Shown: positions 32,596 to 46,100, counted from the stretch's first letter. The stretch is 64,000 nucleotides of DNA from Deuterostichococcus epilithicus (GCA_033439295.1 JAVTLE010000007.1:1550001-1614000); one strand, 5' to 3'. Program-made: numbers and translations. Notes: generated by a model not told the origin, from the sequence alone.

Positions 32596-35500
32596 TTAGT
32601 GCACGGTGATGTCGCACACCATCTGCGGTCCAGCCGACCCCGCAGCTGCCTGCATGCTCCCTACGAGCTGCGCCGCCGCGCCGCCGCTGTGCATCGCGCC
32701 CCCGCCAGGCGACATGGCTCCCAGCAGCAGGGCGGCCGCCTGGGGCGCCGAGATTGTGGGGGTCGGCCCGGCGGCAGAGATGCTCACGTCTAGCGGCTCG
32801 CCCCGCAGGATGCTGATCAGCAGCTGCGCCGGCTTCTTCGACTTGGGGTAGTCGACCACGTCAGAGTCCTGCCGAGGAGAAGCAACAGCGTGACGACGTC
32901 GGAGCGCAGTGCCCAGGCGACATGCTCGGCTCGCTTGCTGTGGGTGCAACTATGCCATCAGCTTTGGTCCAGGCACTGCCCTGGCGGCACTGGGCTCAGG
33001 GTCAAGCATCAGGCACATTCGAGGCGCCATGACTGACAACACATCTTCAAATGATGCAATTGAGGCAAGGTAAGCTCTGCATGTGCTGCAGCGACGTGCA
33101 CCTCCTCTGACAGGCTGGCCTCCTGTCGCGCCAGCATAACTGCGTCCCGGAGGCCGCCGATCGCATCGACCAGCTTCAGCTCCAGGGCATCGGCGCCTGA
33201 AGAACGGGAAGGAAATGTTGGGCCCGTCCCCCTTGCCACGGTGTGGCCACTCGCAGAGGATGCCCGCGCATACCATGGTGCGACATTTTGCTTCCAACAG
33301 CAGGTCGTGCCTATGCACAGCTGCACTCGATGAGCGGTGTTTCTGGCCGCCCAAACAAAGTTCGACATGCCAGAAAGGCGCTTCGTACGCAAAGCGCACG
33401 TCACGACGAGCACCTGTCCACACTCGCCCCTTGGCGAGGGCATGCGTCGCCTCTGCCGTAAGGCTGCGCCCCTCCGCCACACGCTTCCTGAAGGTGTCGT
33501 AGATGTCGTCCACCATCGCCTCCGCCTGCCGCATAGACAGATATCAGGATTTGAAAGTCGTGAAGTTGCAGCAACTGAAGTCTTGCGGATGACCAGGAGG
33601 CCAGGTGGGCAAGTCAGCCGGAGTCAGGAGCATTGCAGCCAGGCCCCAATTACGTGAAGTTTGCAGTACTATCTTGCCACACGCTCCGCAGGCGCAGTTA
33701 AATGAACAACAGCACAGACATCATGTTTGACACTCCATCTTAGCTCTTGCTACCAAAACTTCGTCTAAGTCTGGGCCCTCAAGCCTGGGCTTGAGGGCCA
33801 AGCGCTGCGGCAGCGGGGGCCAGCGTCTTGCATGCCAGGTCACAGTGCTTTGATAGTAGTTGCCAGCAACAAAGTCGGGGCACACCTGCTGTCGTTGCTG
33901 CTCAGTGAAGTCGGTGAAAGGCGACAGGGCTGCAGCGTTCCGCCCCACCGACACGATGTCGGTCGTCACGCCAACCTTCGTGTAGATGATCACAAGTCCA
34001 CAAGCATCTCGCGCCCCACTCAGAGCATTGCGCGCCATGCAAGCATGGCTGCAAGCTGAGATTTCTCACACTTCTGTCAGCACTCCTGCAAAGCGAGCAG
34101 TACGCTCATTGCGTCCATCACGCCACATGGAGCCAGGACTCACGCTTCCTTCCTTTGCGCCGCAGGAGAAGTCAGATTGCTGTCGCTATGCGAGCACAGT
34201 GCAGCACCTGGTCCAGACCGCCGGCAACATTGAACTTGCCGCCAATGACGCCGATGCTGCCGGTGATCGTCGTCGGCTGCGCCAGGATGCGCGTCGCCGG
34301 ACATGCTATGTAGTACCTGCGGGTAGATCGCCATCAACAGTGAACTCTGTGCCTTGCGCTGGGAGTCGAACACGAGATGGACAGCGGTCGAGCGTTGGGG
34401 TCGTTGGGCGTCAACGATGTCATGTCGGTGTCATGCTGCAATGGACACCAAATTGATCAACCAAGTGAAGCGAGCCTGCGCACCCGCCGCTGGCAGCATA
34501 GTTGCCCATGCTGACGATGACGGGCTTGCCGGCCGCTTTCAGCAGAGACACCTCCCGGTGGATCACCTCCGATGCGACAGCCGACCCGCCTGTGTTCAGG
34601 ATGCAGTTGCAGGATCTCTGTGAGTCAGGCCTTGTGGACATCTGCTAGGTTGTGGGGCGCTTGGCAGAAGAGGTGATAAGGTGTTGTGCCACTTACCATG
34701 CATCGAGTGAACGCCGGGTGAGCTGAGAAGGGGCTATCAAGAAGGGGTTGATGGCGCACCGGGGCTGTTGATGCGCAGCACGACTGCCTTGACGACCTTG
34801 CTCTCCCGCAGCTCCCGGAGGGTCTTGCAGAGCTTGATGCTGTCAATTGTAGGGCCACCCGTGGGGTTGTTGCTGGGAGCGCCTGCGAGGCAGAATCCAG
34901 CGGCTCGGACCGCGGCCGTGCTGGGCCCGTGCAATGCAGTCCTGGGGGTGGAGGCTCCAAGGCCCAGCCTCCGCCTCCCCTCCAGGTCATCTGACAGCGC
35001 CTACAGCACATGAGCCGAGCAGCAGCATGCAGCATACGGGGCTGCGGATGTCTTACTGACGAGGATGGCGCCGTCCGCATGGACCACCGCCACCTCCGGC
35101 TTCGCCGCTTCGTTGTCCTTACTGCCGCCCTTCCTCCCGGCAATGCCGCCGAGCAGCGACATCATGCCACCCTTGCCGCTCTTTTGTGCCTCCTTTGCCT
35201 CCATGACCCGCAGGTAGCGGCTCAGCGGCACCCGCTGCGGCGGCTTCCCGTCCTGGGTGAACCCGGCCGACGCCTCCGCCACCGCCTCGTCTCTGCGGCA
35301 AGCTCAGGCTGTAAATGCTCTGCCGCTGTGACCAGCAGCTGCAAGGTCGGCGCCAGTCGAGCTGTGACCTGCCGGCGCCTTCGGAACGCCACCGTCACCA
35401 GCAGCTTCGATGTCGGTGCCAGCCAAGCTGTTGACTGGCCGGCATGCCGGCACCGTCGGACACATGCCAGTTGAGCAGAATTCTGGTACCTCCTCTCAAC

Positions 35501-37690
35501 GATTTCGGTCTCGCTGCAACCCACGTGCACGCCTCACGCTTGCGCCCGATGCCGGCGTCACCCTGGACAAGCCTGCTGTCGGCAGTTTGCACCTACTCTC
35601 CATACTAGGTTTGCACCTAATACTCTCAGCAGCAGTCTTGACAAAAGCCTTGCAGTGGCAGTGGCTCAGTGATAGACATTCAACAATCACCTGTACTTTG
35701 CGGCATCCACCAGCTGCAGCTCCACCGCCCTGTGCGCCGAAAGGGGCGCCTCGTCAATGGCCGCCTCCACCGCCTTCCGTGACAGCCCCCGTGACGCCGC
35801 AACGCCCTGCGGCATGGCCACATTGGCGTCAGCCAGCTGGAGCTGCGGGCGCGTGGCTTGCGCTGCCACGCTCGTGCGCACGCTGGTGGTTTGCGGCCAT
35901 GCCCCGAAAACCCCTACACCCTCGTCAGTGGGCTACAGCTCTCCTCCTGCCTGACAGCCAGTTCAGTGTCGTCTAACTGGACAGATGAACAGTACTCGTG
36001 CAGGGTGTGCTGACTGTGCCAATGCAACGAACGAGGGACTATTGATACTTGCACCTCTGCGACGCTGCCGACCATGGATGTCAGCAGCCGGTCCAGTGCG
36101 AGGCGCACGGGGGCGCTGTGCTTCTCCTCGGTGAAGCGTTCCGCTGCTCCCTTGAACTCCTCCCGTCGCAGAATGTGTCGCTTGACGGACCACCGGTCCA
36201 GCAGTCGGGCGAAGAAGTTGCCTTCTATTGCCAGGCCGCTGGCGCTCACCATGCCGGTGGGCTGCACATACACCTGCACGCATGACAGCGGGGTTTGGCT
36301 GTGAGACATTGGGTGCTGGAGGGCATGTCAGAGCTGGACACGCTGCACAGCAGCAGCCTTGCATCCAACGGCCGGCCGCCACCCAGAACCGGGATCAGGT
36401 GCAGCGCCGCAGACCTTGTCAAAGGCGGAGGCCAGGAAGTATGGCACGAAGCCCCCGGCGCCGGCCTCGCCGAATGTGTCCGAGTACGCAACGCACGCCG
36501 CCCGGCCGGATGCCTTCGACCTGGCAATGCACCAGCTATCAGCTATCGAGACATGATCGGACACGCTCCCGTGTCATCCGTGGTGAACGAGCGCGGTGAT
36601 GGCCACGACAAGATCAGGTGCCTGAGGGCGGCATCATGACAACCCATCGATGCACAGTCAGTTTGTGAGCATCGCTGCAGCAGCCTGGCCATGCTCTGCT
36701 CCAGTCCAGCCCGAGGGAACGCGCAGTGGCCGGCGAATGGACGGCGGGAGGCGGCCGGGCAATGGGGGAGCAGGCCAGAAATACCCGAGCTGTGAACAAA
36801 TAACCTGAAGTCCCGTACGGCCGCACGGAGTTCCTCCGCCACCGCCAGCCCGGCGCCGGCGGACGAGCTGCCGAGGTACGCCACGACGCCTCGCACCCTG
36901 TCGTCGCCGCCCGCCTCTGTCAGCGCCCGCACCACCTTGCGCACCTGGCCATCCGCAAAGGGCCCACAGAGATTCTTGCTGAAGAGCGTGTGCCTCCGAG
37001 ATGGCAACATACTACGAGTGCCTTGAGATGGCCAGCCGTGCAATCCTGCGGTTGGGCTGCTGCGCAAGCGTGCGCACCTCCAACTGCCTCGGCGCCTGAC
37101 CCAGCAGCTGCAGTGGGTTGAAGGGTACTGTCTCCACCACCTCGTGGGTTTCCAAGTCTGCAATTCAAGTCCACATATCAACAAGATGCCTGAGGGCATG
37201 CCGGGCCCGGCGCGCTTAGGGTAGAAATTTTTTCTACATCTTTTGAATTATATGTTTTTATAGACCTCACTTTATGCGTCGGTGCATTATCAGCTCCCGG
37301 CTGATTGATACGTGCTTGCTCATTACAACTAAGGGGGACGCTGCGGTGGTGCAAAACCGCACCTAGCTCCAGAAGGAATTTGTCCGGCAGCTTCATGGAC
37401 TCCTCCTGCAGGCGCTACGCCACAGAAGACGAGGCTTTGTTTAGCAGCTACAGCTACAGAAGCGCAGGGGGATTACATCGAATGTGGGATTCGTGAATCA
37501 TGTGCGCTTGTACATCGTGGCTTCTTTGAGAGCTGTTGCAGTGCACAGACTCAGGTGCGCTGGTAACTGGGTGGCCATCCACCTTTCGCAGGGGTACTAT
37601 GGTCTGAGACACAACGAGACCGCCTGCGAGTGTCGTGATCCCAACAACTGCCAGACCGTTGCGCACATAGCGCCCGGCTCTTCCGAACAT
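32596..37690 (-). CDS. SPPA: SppA-type serine peptidase, copy A
   Basis: Fifteen exons join in phase to 659 residues: 37583-37690, 37363-37405, 37078-37157, 36805-36974, 36415-36520, 36055-36273, 35697-35806, 35057-35292, 34760-34882, 34484-34589, 34208-34316, 33886-33975, 33414-33525, 33102-33196, 32596-32868. An N-terminal membrane helix (LAVVGITTLAGGLVVSQTIV) is followed by two tandem crotonase-like peptidase domains, as in bacterial and plant SppA. The general-base Lys is in EEFKGAAERF and the nucleophile Ser in SMGNYAASGGYYIA, so both members of the Ser/Lys dyad are kept. Plant SPPA is a light-induced thylakoid peptidase; location here is inferred. A glycine/lysine-rich insert sits in exon 8. 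The exon 4 acceptor is the least certain. Confidence 0.9.
35328..35460 (+). repeat. two diverged 66 bp repeats in an intron
   Basis: Inside the copy A intron between exons 35697-35806 and 35057-35292, a unit starting GTGACCAGCAGCTGCAAGG is followed by a second starting GTCACCAGCAGCTTCGATG, with shared GTCGG-GCCAG-CGAGCTGT-type interior. Confidence 0.65.
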
Positions 37691-38293
37691 TTGTGCAGAT
37701 CAAGTCCGATCTGGAAGTGGCAGCATGTGCAGTGAGCGCAATGCTCTAGACCGTGATGATGCGGACGAGACAATGGTCGGATATGAACTTTGGGTCGCGA
37801 ACGAATACTGCGCATCAGTAACGGCACCCTGCTCTTTGCGCTAGTCAACACGTGGTCGATGACGTAACCCCACCTCCAACATTCAATAAATACTGTCACT
37901 ACTGTCCCCGCAACTAAGGAAACGAGAACCAAAGTGCGAGCGGGTGGAATGCACTCAGGCGGGGTCGGCCAAGCAGCATGCATACGGCAGCACAGGCACC
38001 TGGCTCGAGGGTCAGGCTGACAGGAAGTGTCCCAGGTTTGTTAGACAGTGGCTGTAGGGACCAGTGTCAATAGACGAGGGCTATCGCAAGGTGTGTTGAT
38101 CAATGCGGTGTGCTATGCACCTAACGGCCCCCTTTAAATAAATACTGTCCCCGGACAAGGCAACGAAAGCCAAAGTGCGAGTGGGTGAAATTGATTCAGG
38201 CGTTCTCGGTCAAGCGTATACACAATTAAAAAACAGCACCTGACTCGAGGGGTTGGTGAGCTGTCTGACAAGCTTGCGATAAGCTTGGTTCCC
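37691..38293. other. intergenic between SppA copies, with direct repeat
   Basis: This 603 bp stretch is the promoter side of copy A and the 3' side of copy B. It contains two diverged direct copies of a sequence of about 120 bp, listed separately. Confidence 0.5.
37885..38252 (+). repeat. direct repeat pair in the SppA intergenic region
   Basis: A segment beginning AATAAATACTGTC and running through CCAAAGTGCGAGCGGGTG to CACCTGGCTCGAGG (37885-38012) recurs as 38137-38252 with AATAAATACTGTCCCCGG, CCAAAGTGCGAGTGGGTG and CACCTGACTCGAGG. The copies are 251 bp apart and clearly diverged. Confidence 0.75.
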
Positions 38294-41200
38294 TTAGCCA
38301 AAGTTTATGTCGCATGCAAGCTGCGGACCAGCCATTCCCGCAGCAATCGGCATGACGCCGTGCTGGGCGCATGCAGGTCTGCTGGCCGCCGCAGTCACCA
38401 GCAGCTCGCCGGCCGCCAGTGCCGCCAGCCAGCAGGCGACACCGCCGCCGCCGTCCATGCTGCCGGTCAGCATGGCGCCGAGCAGCAGCGTCGCTGCATG
38501 GGATGTCTGCATGCCAGCAGGCAAGCTGGCGGCGGCGAGGGCCGGCAGGGGGTGCTCGCCGCTCATGGCGCTGTGCACCAGCTGCAGAAAGGTGCCAGGG
38601 CGCGGGTAGTACACCACCTCTGAAACCTGCAAGCAGGGGTGACGCAGCTCTAACGAGAGGTTTCGTAACTTATATTACCGTCATTACAGTATTGGCAGTT
38701 CCGTCATTGCTGGCAATATGAGGGCAAGTGACCATGCAAAATACCTCCTTGACACGAGCATAAGTTCGAGTCTGGGTCACGGTGTCCCAATGCCCTGACC
38801 TCTGGCGTCAGGCCCGTTTCCTGTCGTGCGACCTCGACTGCATCCTGCAGCCCGCCAAGTCGGTCAACGAGCCCCAGTGCGAGCGCATCTGCCCCTGAAA
38901 CAGAGAGAAGGAGCCCGGAGATCTACTCCACTCTCTGGTGAGGCCTGATGTTGATATGCCGGCTCTTCACGTCGTTTGCTCTTCAAGCCACTGCGCACAG
39001 AATTCGGAATGCACAGCAGCTTTCTGCGGAATCTGTGCTGGCAGAGTCGCGCCTGACCAACCGCGGCCCTTTGCGAGTGCGCGCGTCGCCTCGAGGCTGA
39101 GATGTCGCCCTTCTGACACGCGCTCCAGAAAGTGGGTGTATACATTGTCCGTGGCAGCCTCTACCTGCAGCGTTGCCACCGCATGCATTGCAAGTGAGGC
39201 GTGCGCAGCTCATGAAGCAGGGTGGGGCTGGCATTGCCTTGCACCCATGAAGCGGCTTTTAAAACGGGTTCAACAAGCACTTTCAAAGGCGGTGAGCATG
39301 ATCGAACACACCTGCCAATGCCAGCAAGGCAGGCTTTGTGCACACCTGCCGTCGCTGCAGCTTTGTGAAGTCAGTGAAGCGTGACATCACCGTTGCGTTG
39401 ACACCGCCCGTTGCCACGATGTCTGTAGTGATCCCCACCTGCCATCACAGCGCAACCCCAGCAGCTGCAACTGTGTCCTCTGGTTGTCCGATGCACTGCC
39501 AGCCGGCGTGAGCCGGTGCAACAAGGACAGCCAACCGCGAAGTGCTTGTGGACGGCATCACAAGGTCAGTGCCCGTACATGTGCTTGAATTCGAACCTGG
39601 AGGAGGGCGCCAGCTATGTTCAGCTTGCCGGCGACGACGCCAATTGCGCCTGTGACGGTCGTGGGCTGCGCCACGATGCGCGTCGCGGCCGTGCTGATGT
39701 AGTACCTGTTGTATGGCGCATCCACGAGGAACAAAGAGATCACAGAGCAGGGCATCGCATTGTGGGTGCCGTTATTGTCTCGCAAGCTGCCGGGACGTTG
39801 AGACTTGATGCGGCTCACAGCAGCCAGGTGCCGAGTTCAGGTGACGGACATGGTCAGGGCTCGGACAAGGACAATTTCAAGTGTACGAATCGACCTACGC
39901 GCCACTTGATGCATAGTTGCCCATGCTGACGATGACAGGCTTGCCGCCGGCTTTCAGCAGCGACAACTCCCGATGTATCGTGTCTGATGCCACTGCTGAG
40001 CCACCTGCACTTTGCAAGCCAATCGAGCGTTTGCTAGCGCCATGCAAGTCTCACTGCACGATGCATGGCGCCAGCGGCACTGCTTCTCCAACCCTTTGCC
40101 ACATCGCTGCCGCTGCAGGGCCTGCCACATTGCACACTCATGTCGCACCACGCCAAGAGAACATGCCCCCACACAGTGGTTCTGTGTGAGGGTTCAGGTT
40201 CCTCACCTGGGCTGTTGACACGCAAGACGACTGCCTTGACAGCTGGGCTCTCCCGCAGCTGCCTCAAAACGCCGCACAACCGCCTGCTGTCCAGAAGCGG
40301 TGCGCCGCTGGGGCTCCTCCCCAGGCTGCCTGCAAACCCAAGGAGATACTGACCGACCTGTGGGCATGTTTCGCCACATGACCCTGAAGTCAGGACTCGG
40401 AGCAGTTGTGCGCAGTAGGCTGAGACAGAGGGATGATGATGACCGCTGGACCAGAAAGCGCAGGTGTCATGCAGCGGCATGCAGGTTTCTTGCACGGATA
40501 TTCATGTACCGGCCGGAGCTCGTCCGCACTTTCAGCAATGACGCCCTCAGCGTGCACGACGGCAATGTGCGGCGCTGCTGGCGCGGTGCTGTCGCTGCTG
40601 CTGGACCTGCCATTCCATAGGCTGCGCAGCTGCGGCAGCAGACCCTGCTGCGCCTGCTGCTCTGCCGCTTCGGCCTCCATGACCCGCAGGTAGCGGCTGA
40701 CTGGCACCCTGGCTGGGGTCCGACCATCCGCTGCAAGGTTGGCTGACGCCTCCGCCACAGCCTCGTCCCTGAGCAGGAGCAGCTCGGACGTGTAGACGCT
40801 CCAAGGCATGTTTGTCATTCGCATGTTTTTCGCATCTTGACAGCCCGAGCAGCTGGCAAGGACAGCACGAGATCTTAGAGCTGATGGTGTCGGGAAGAAC
40901 TGCATCACCTGTAGCATGCGCCATCCACCAGCTGCAGCTCGACTGCCCTGTCCACACGCAGCGGTGCCTCATCGAAGGCAGCCTGCACCGCTGGCTGCGT
41001 GAGACCTCGCGACACAGCAATGCCCTGCACAGATTGGAGGACGAGCGTCCAGTCATGGATCGGTGTGCAGGTTGAAATGCTGTCCACTGCCATACACATG
41101 CCTCATGCACACCAGAAACCATGGCAACACTGCCACCGGCCGACCCATCATCATCCACTAGCACCCATCTGAACCATGCTGAAGTCACGAAAATTTGATA

Positions 41201-42717
41201 CGAATTTGTAGCACCTGCGTGACGCTGTCGACCATGGAGGCCAGCAGCTGCTGCAGTGCCTGGCGCTGGGGGCCGCTGTACTTCTCCTCCGTCAGGCGCT
41301 CCACTGCCGACTTGTACTCGTCCCGAACGACGAGATGCCGGCGAATGGACCACCGGTCCAGCAGCCTGCGGAAGAAGATGCCCTCGACCGCGAGGCCGCT
41401 GACGTTGACAGTGCCCGTTGGCTGCACATACACCTGCGCCCGACAGTGGGGCCGCCGTCATGCCGATTCCGATTTGCACTCGAGCCTGCATGGCAGCAGC
41501 CACCTGGCTGAAGCATCTTGGATGAGGATGTCCGTGACAGAGCCACTCAGCGATACAACCCAGGACGGCCTAATTAAATCTCTTGCATCTTGCAGCTTCC
41601 ATGTAAGCAGTAAGCGCACTTTGTCAAAAGCGGATGCCAGGAAGTACGAAGCTGTGCCTGGCAAGCCGCCCTCGCCAAAGGAGTCCGAGAACGCAATGCA
41701 GGGGGCCCTGCCCGCTGCCTTTTCCCTGCAGGCAACATGGACCAGTGTTCAAGTTGTGCTCGGAGGACCTTGGAATAGTGCCAGCAGGGGAGTGGGACGG
41801 GCAGCAAACAAATCATTGGACAACGTTGCTCTGAACCCTGGTCAGATTTGTCAGCAACTGCAAAAGAAGCTCATTTCTCCATCTGACACCGTTAAGCAAA
41901 ATCGAACCCTGTGTTCACCTGAACTTGTGCACTGCGGCGCGCAGTTCCTGGACCACGGCCAAGCCGGCGCTGGCGGTCGTGGCATCTCCGATGTATGCCA
42001 CCAAACCCCTCACCCTCTCATCGCCGGCGGAGTGCGACAGCGCCCGCACTACCCTCCGCATCTGGTCCGCAGGACACAGCGCCAGCTCCGAGCAAGCGAT
42101 CTCACGGTTTGCGCGGCCTAAGTCAAATGTTATGCGAGTCGGCGGTAGTGCCGTGCGAACCTCAACATTTGACATGCCGAAAGCCGCGCAATTACCTCGA
42201 GCCGCCGCACATACTGGCCCAGGCATTGCAGAGGGTTGACCGGTGCCACTTCAACAAGCTCATGCGTCTCCAGATCTGCACGGCACAAATATGGTCTGAC
42301 ACGCGCAAATATCCAAGTGGACACGCTTGGAATTCTGCCGTTGACTGCGGCTTGTGATGCTTTCATCATAGGTCGCTGCCAACGTCAGCTAATGGTTGTA
42401 CAGGATCGTGGTACCTAGCTCGAGAAGGAACGTGCTTGGCAGACGCGCCTCCTGCATCTCAGGAGGACACAGCTGCTACAACATCATGTTTCCTCGTTGA
42501 CATGTGTTTTGTCATCAAATCACAGAAACATCACTCAGAAGGACGCATGATGGGTCCATTTTGGGCTCAAAGCGCGGCAGCGTGGCAACGGTGGAGATCC
42601 TGCGCTCGCCTCGCGTGAGGGAACGATGGCTTGCGACGCCAGAAAGCCACCTCCTAGAACTGCAAATCCTACGAATGCAAAGCCGTCCCGCATGTAACGC
42701 CCAGCGCTTTGAAACAT
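38294..42717 (-). CDS. SPPA: SppA-type serine peptidase, copy B
   Basis: Fifteen exons join in phase to 680 residues: 42610-42717, 42415-42451, 42196-42275, 41919-42085, 41620-41725, 41215-41433, 40909-41024, 40530-40768, 40207-40329, 39899-40004, 39597-39705, 39346-39438, 39053-39164, 38800-38894, 38294-38626. Intron positions match copy A one for one. In the 73-residue exon 6 I count 47 identical residues. The dyad is kept: Lys in DEYKSAVERL and Ser in SMGNYASSGAYYIST. The glycine after the serine-glycine pair is alanine here, a change from copy A near the nucleophile. The C-terminal exon is 20 codons longer and different. Introns 1 and 13 need GC donors. The exon 4 acceptor is uncertain. 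It is head-to-head with the PhoD-like gene. Confidence 0.88.
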
Positions 42718-43135
42718 GATTATATGCTGATGATCGGCTGATCGGACAACCTGTTGAGTGCAGCCGGCAGCTCAATATCGGTGCACGAATTGCAATGCTA
42801 ACGAGGTGCAAGTGGATCGCAGGTGGTGTTGTAACGAACCGATGATTGTGCCGGCGGTCTGTGTCACTGTGGTGCCTGACAGCATATGACATAACCATGT
42901 GAATTCACTGTCAATTCAACGTAAGCCAGAGGTGCTTCACTTTGCATTACTGATCGTCCGCCCAGTGTCTTGTCCTGTCGCTACCTGAAATCACGCCTAA
43001 CGCCCGTTCAGGCGCTGACGGCGGGAATCTTTCACCGTTCAACCTAGTACACGTTGCTCTGGTCTGGATTGCCGTTCGACAGAACACCAGATCTCCATCC
43101 TGAAGAAGTTGGTTCGACACCAGTGAGGCCACACA
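42718..43135. promoter_or_regulatory. shared upstream region of SppA copy B and PhoD-like gene
   Basis: 418 bp separate the divergent start codons. It is visibly richer in A+T than the genes. No specific element was assigned. Confidence 0.4.
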
Positions 43136-46100
43136 ATGGCTGCGCCGAATACTTTGGTGCATGGTCCTTACATCAGGTGCGTGTCCACAACTCGTCTCCA
43201 CGACTTGACAGCATCATGCCGCTGGTGCGCTGCGGAAGCGAAACTAAATGCTGCGCACTTCATCTTCAGGTTCAATGCCTTTTGGCCTGAGGACCAGCGA
43301 TGGACAGCAAGCGTACTGGTGGTGGTTCACAAAACCGTATCGGTCCAGACACGGCTGCTGGTCAAGGATGGGCCGCAGCAGCCACAGTTCCTCGGCACGC
43401 TGCTGGATACACAGGGTGTGGGTTGTGTTTTTTTAAGAATGTACTGCTGCGCTGCCCATTGGCAGAAAACTAGAAAAGGCACGCCCAGTCTCAACGTGCT
43501 GACACGCATGTAGGCGAGTTCAACTTCTGGCGCTTTGACATTGACACCGTCCTGGCCGGCACCGAGCGGGCCATCCACTACTTTGTTGACCTCGGTAAGG
43601 CTGCACCGAGGGCGGCCTGCCTGTGCAAGAGCCTCTGCAACAAGATATGCATTGCTGACCAGGCAGCTGTCCGTGTCACCCCATGTGCGACCCCCGACCA
43701 CGCAGGCGCGGGTGCATCGGCGGGCCAGGAGTGGCACACCGTTGTGCTGCCGCCAGCGGGGCAGCCATGGCACTGGGGCTTTGCTAGCGGCGCCGCCTTC
43801 TCCTCGGGTGCGATGAGCTTCTTTCACATCGCTGGCGAGTTTCCTAGATGCTGGGTTGCAAGCCTGCGTTCAGCAGCCTCAGTACCCGCTTGCTTAAATG
43901 ACGCAATGGCATGGCAAGCATGCCGCTGCACCTCGCCCGTCCTTCAAGCTGCAAGTCCGGGAGTGTTAGCCTCCCATTCTGCATGTGCGAAGCTCTCACC
44001 TGATCAGGATCGGACGCTGAATGCCACAGGCCGGACGCCGGCTGCGGAGTGGGGCAGCGCGGCGCCGTTGTGGCAGTCCATGCTGCGCAGCCATGCACAG
44101 CGGCCCTTGCATGCCCTGCTGCGCGGCGGCAGCCAGATCAACGGCGACGCCGTCTTCGAGGCGCGTCTCAGGCTGCCAGACGCGCGGTGCCCTTTCGCTG
44201 AGCAGCTGTGTGCCAACAGCTACAATATGAGGGACAGGTCCGGCTGCCGGGCGCCCTGCCGCGCCGGCGGGGCAAGGCTCATGGCCGTTTTCGTGCCCTG
44301 CTGCTACAACGCGGCGGTGAATGTGCCCGAGGTCTCACCGAGCCCTTCCATGGCTGGCGCAGACGCCGGCCGTATCGCAGTGGGCGAAGCTGCCGCGGGC
44401 GGAGCGCGAGAGCGCGCCGCTGTCGCCTGAGGCGTCGGCCGCCGCCGCGCACGCCTACTTCCAGCTCTACACCCAGCGCTTCGGCGAGGAGGGCGTGCGC
44501 GATGCGCTGGCCTCCATCCCCCAGGTGTGCAGGTGTTCATCTCGGGGGTGTGAGGAACCTCTCATGGCTACACTTGACTAAGATGAAGCGCAGTGCACAC
44601 GAAATCGCATCGCAGTTGCAGTGCAGCAATGCGCGTGACATGGCTACCACAAGGCATCTGGCAGAGACCAGCAGCAGACCCCCTCAGTCCGAGTTGCCTA
44701 CCTTTAATGTTGCGCGGGTGAACCTTATATGTTGTGCAGGTGAACATCTGGGACGACGAGGACATCTTCACGCTGTGGGGTTCCTTCCCCACGGCCACGC
44801 AGCGGTGCCCCGTCTTCCGCGGGCTGTTCGACAATGCAAAGCGCTTCTACCTCCTGTTTCAGCACCACACGACGGGCGCTGCGGCCGCCCGCCGGCACAC
44901 CTTTCTCAGCAACACGTGCGCCGCCCTTGGAAGCCCTTCATGCATACAGACGTGGTGCAGCACTGGATTGTGGGTTGCCTCTGTATGACATCTGGCCCGC
45001 ACAACTGGGGTCTCCACAATGAGCACATAGCTGCGAGGGACCTCTGAAACCTACGGAAGCTCTGTGGCGAGACACGTGTCCAGTCCTGTTCGACCAGACA
45101 GGGGGTTGTTCGATGACGAGTGTGCTTTTTGCTGTGCAGGAACCTGTCGTTCACCAAGCAGCTGGGGCCGGAGACAGTCGTCGTGGCCATCGACGCGCGC
45201 TCGGAGCGCACCCGCGAGCAGGTCCTGGACACCCCCTCCTGGCTGGAGGTGTTCCACCGCGTCGGCGGCCTGCCGTGCAGCACGCGGCACGCCATCGTGC
45301 TCCTGCCGCCGCCGCTGCACTACCCCTCGGTGCTGCCTTCACCCCGGCTGCTGCGCGCTCAAGGGTTGCACACATCCGATCTGCCCGTGGCTTTGGAGTG
45401 CATGACTTGCGGCATGCGCCGCCAGGAATGGCATCAAGGCTTGCGAGCCGAGCGCACAGGCAGACAGCTGTGTCAGCGTGTTGAGTAGCTGCAGACATAT
45501 TTCTGGGTGCAGGTGCCGCTGGGGGACCGCGCCGCGCTGGCGACAAGCCGCTTCGCGCAGTGGGACCGTGGCGCCGTGCTGACCAACCTCATCAGGCCGG
45601 CGGGCCCGAACCCGGACGGCGGCTTTGACGAGGCGGTCGACCAGTGGGCCGCCTCCAACCACTGGCAGGTGTGGCTTGATTCTCATTTCTGCAATTTCAT
45701 CGCCGACATGCCTGAGCAGGAAGCCCGGACACAGCACAGTGGATGCTGCGCTGGCTTGCTCGTCAACGTGCCTTGCTCGTCACATCTTCGATGAGATGGC
45801 CGCAACTTCTCAACCCACTGACCCATGGCATGCGACCAACTGCAAATCGCTTGCTGCCTGATCCTGGGGCAGAGCTGCGGCACATGCACGACCAGGACTC
45901 GTCGTTGCCCCAGTCCCCACCGCACTTTGTGTCACCTGAGCACTGACTGCCTGCTGTTCATCCGGGGGCGCAGGAGCGGCGGCGCGTCTGCGAGCAGTTC
46001 CAGGCGCTGACGGACGAGAAGGAGATGCGCGTGACCTTCCTGTGCGGCGGCACCGGCGCCGCCGGCGTCGCGCAATTCTACAGGTGACTGGCGAGAGACG

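Noticed and set aside
37885-38252. terminal repeats of a mobile element
   Set aside because: The two copies enclose only about 120 bp without coding capacity, and no target-site duplication is visible.
32596-42717. assembly duplication explaining the two SppA genes
   Set aside because: The copies differ at about a third of residues in conserved exons and have unrelated introns and intergenic DNA, so they are true paralogs.
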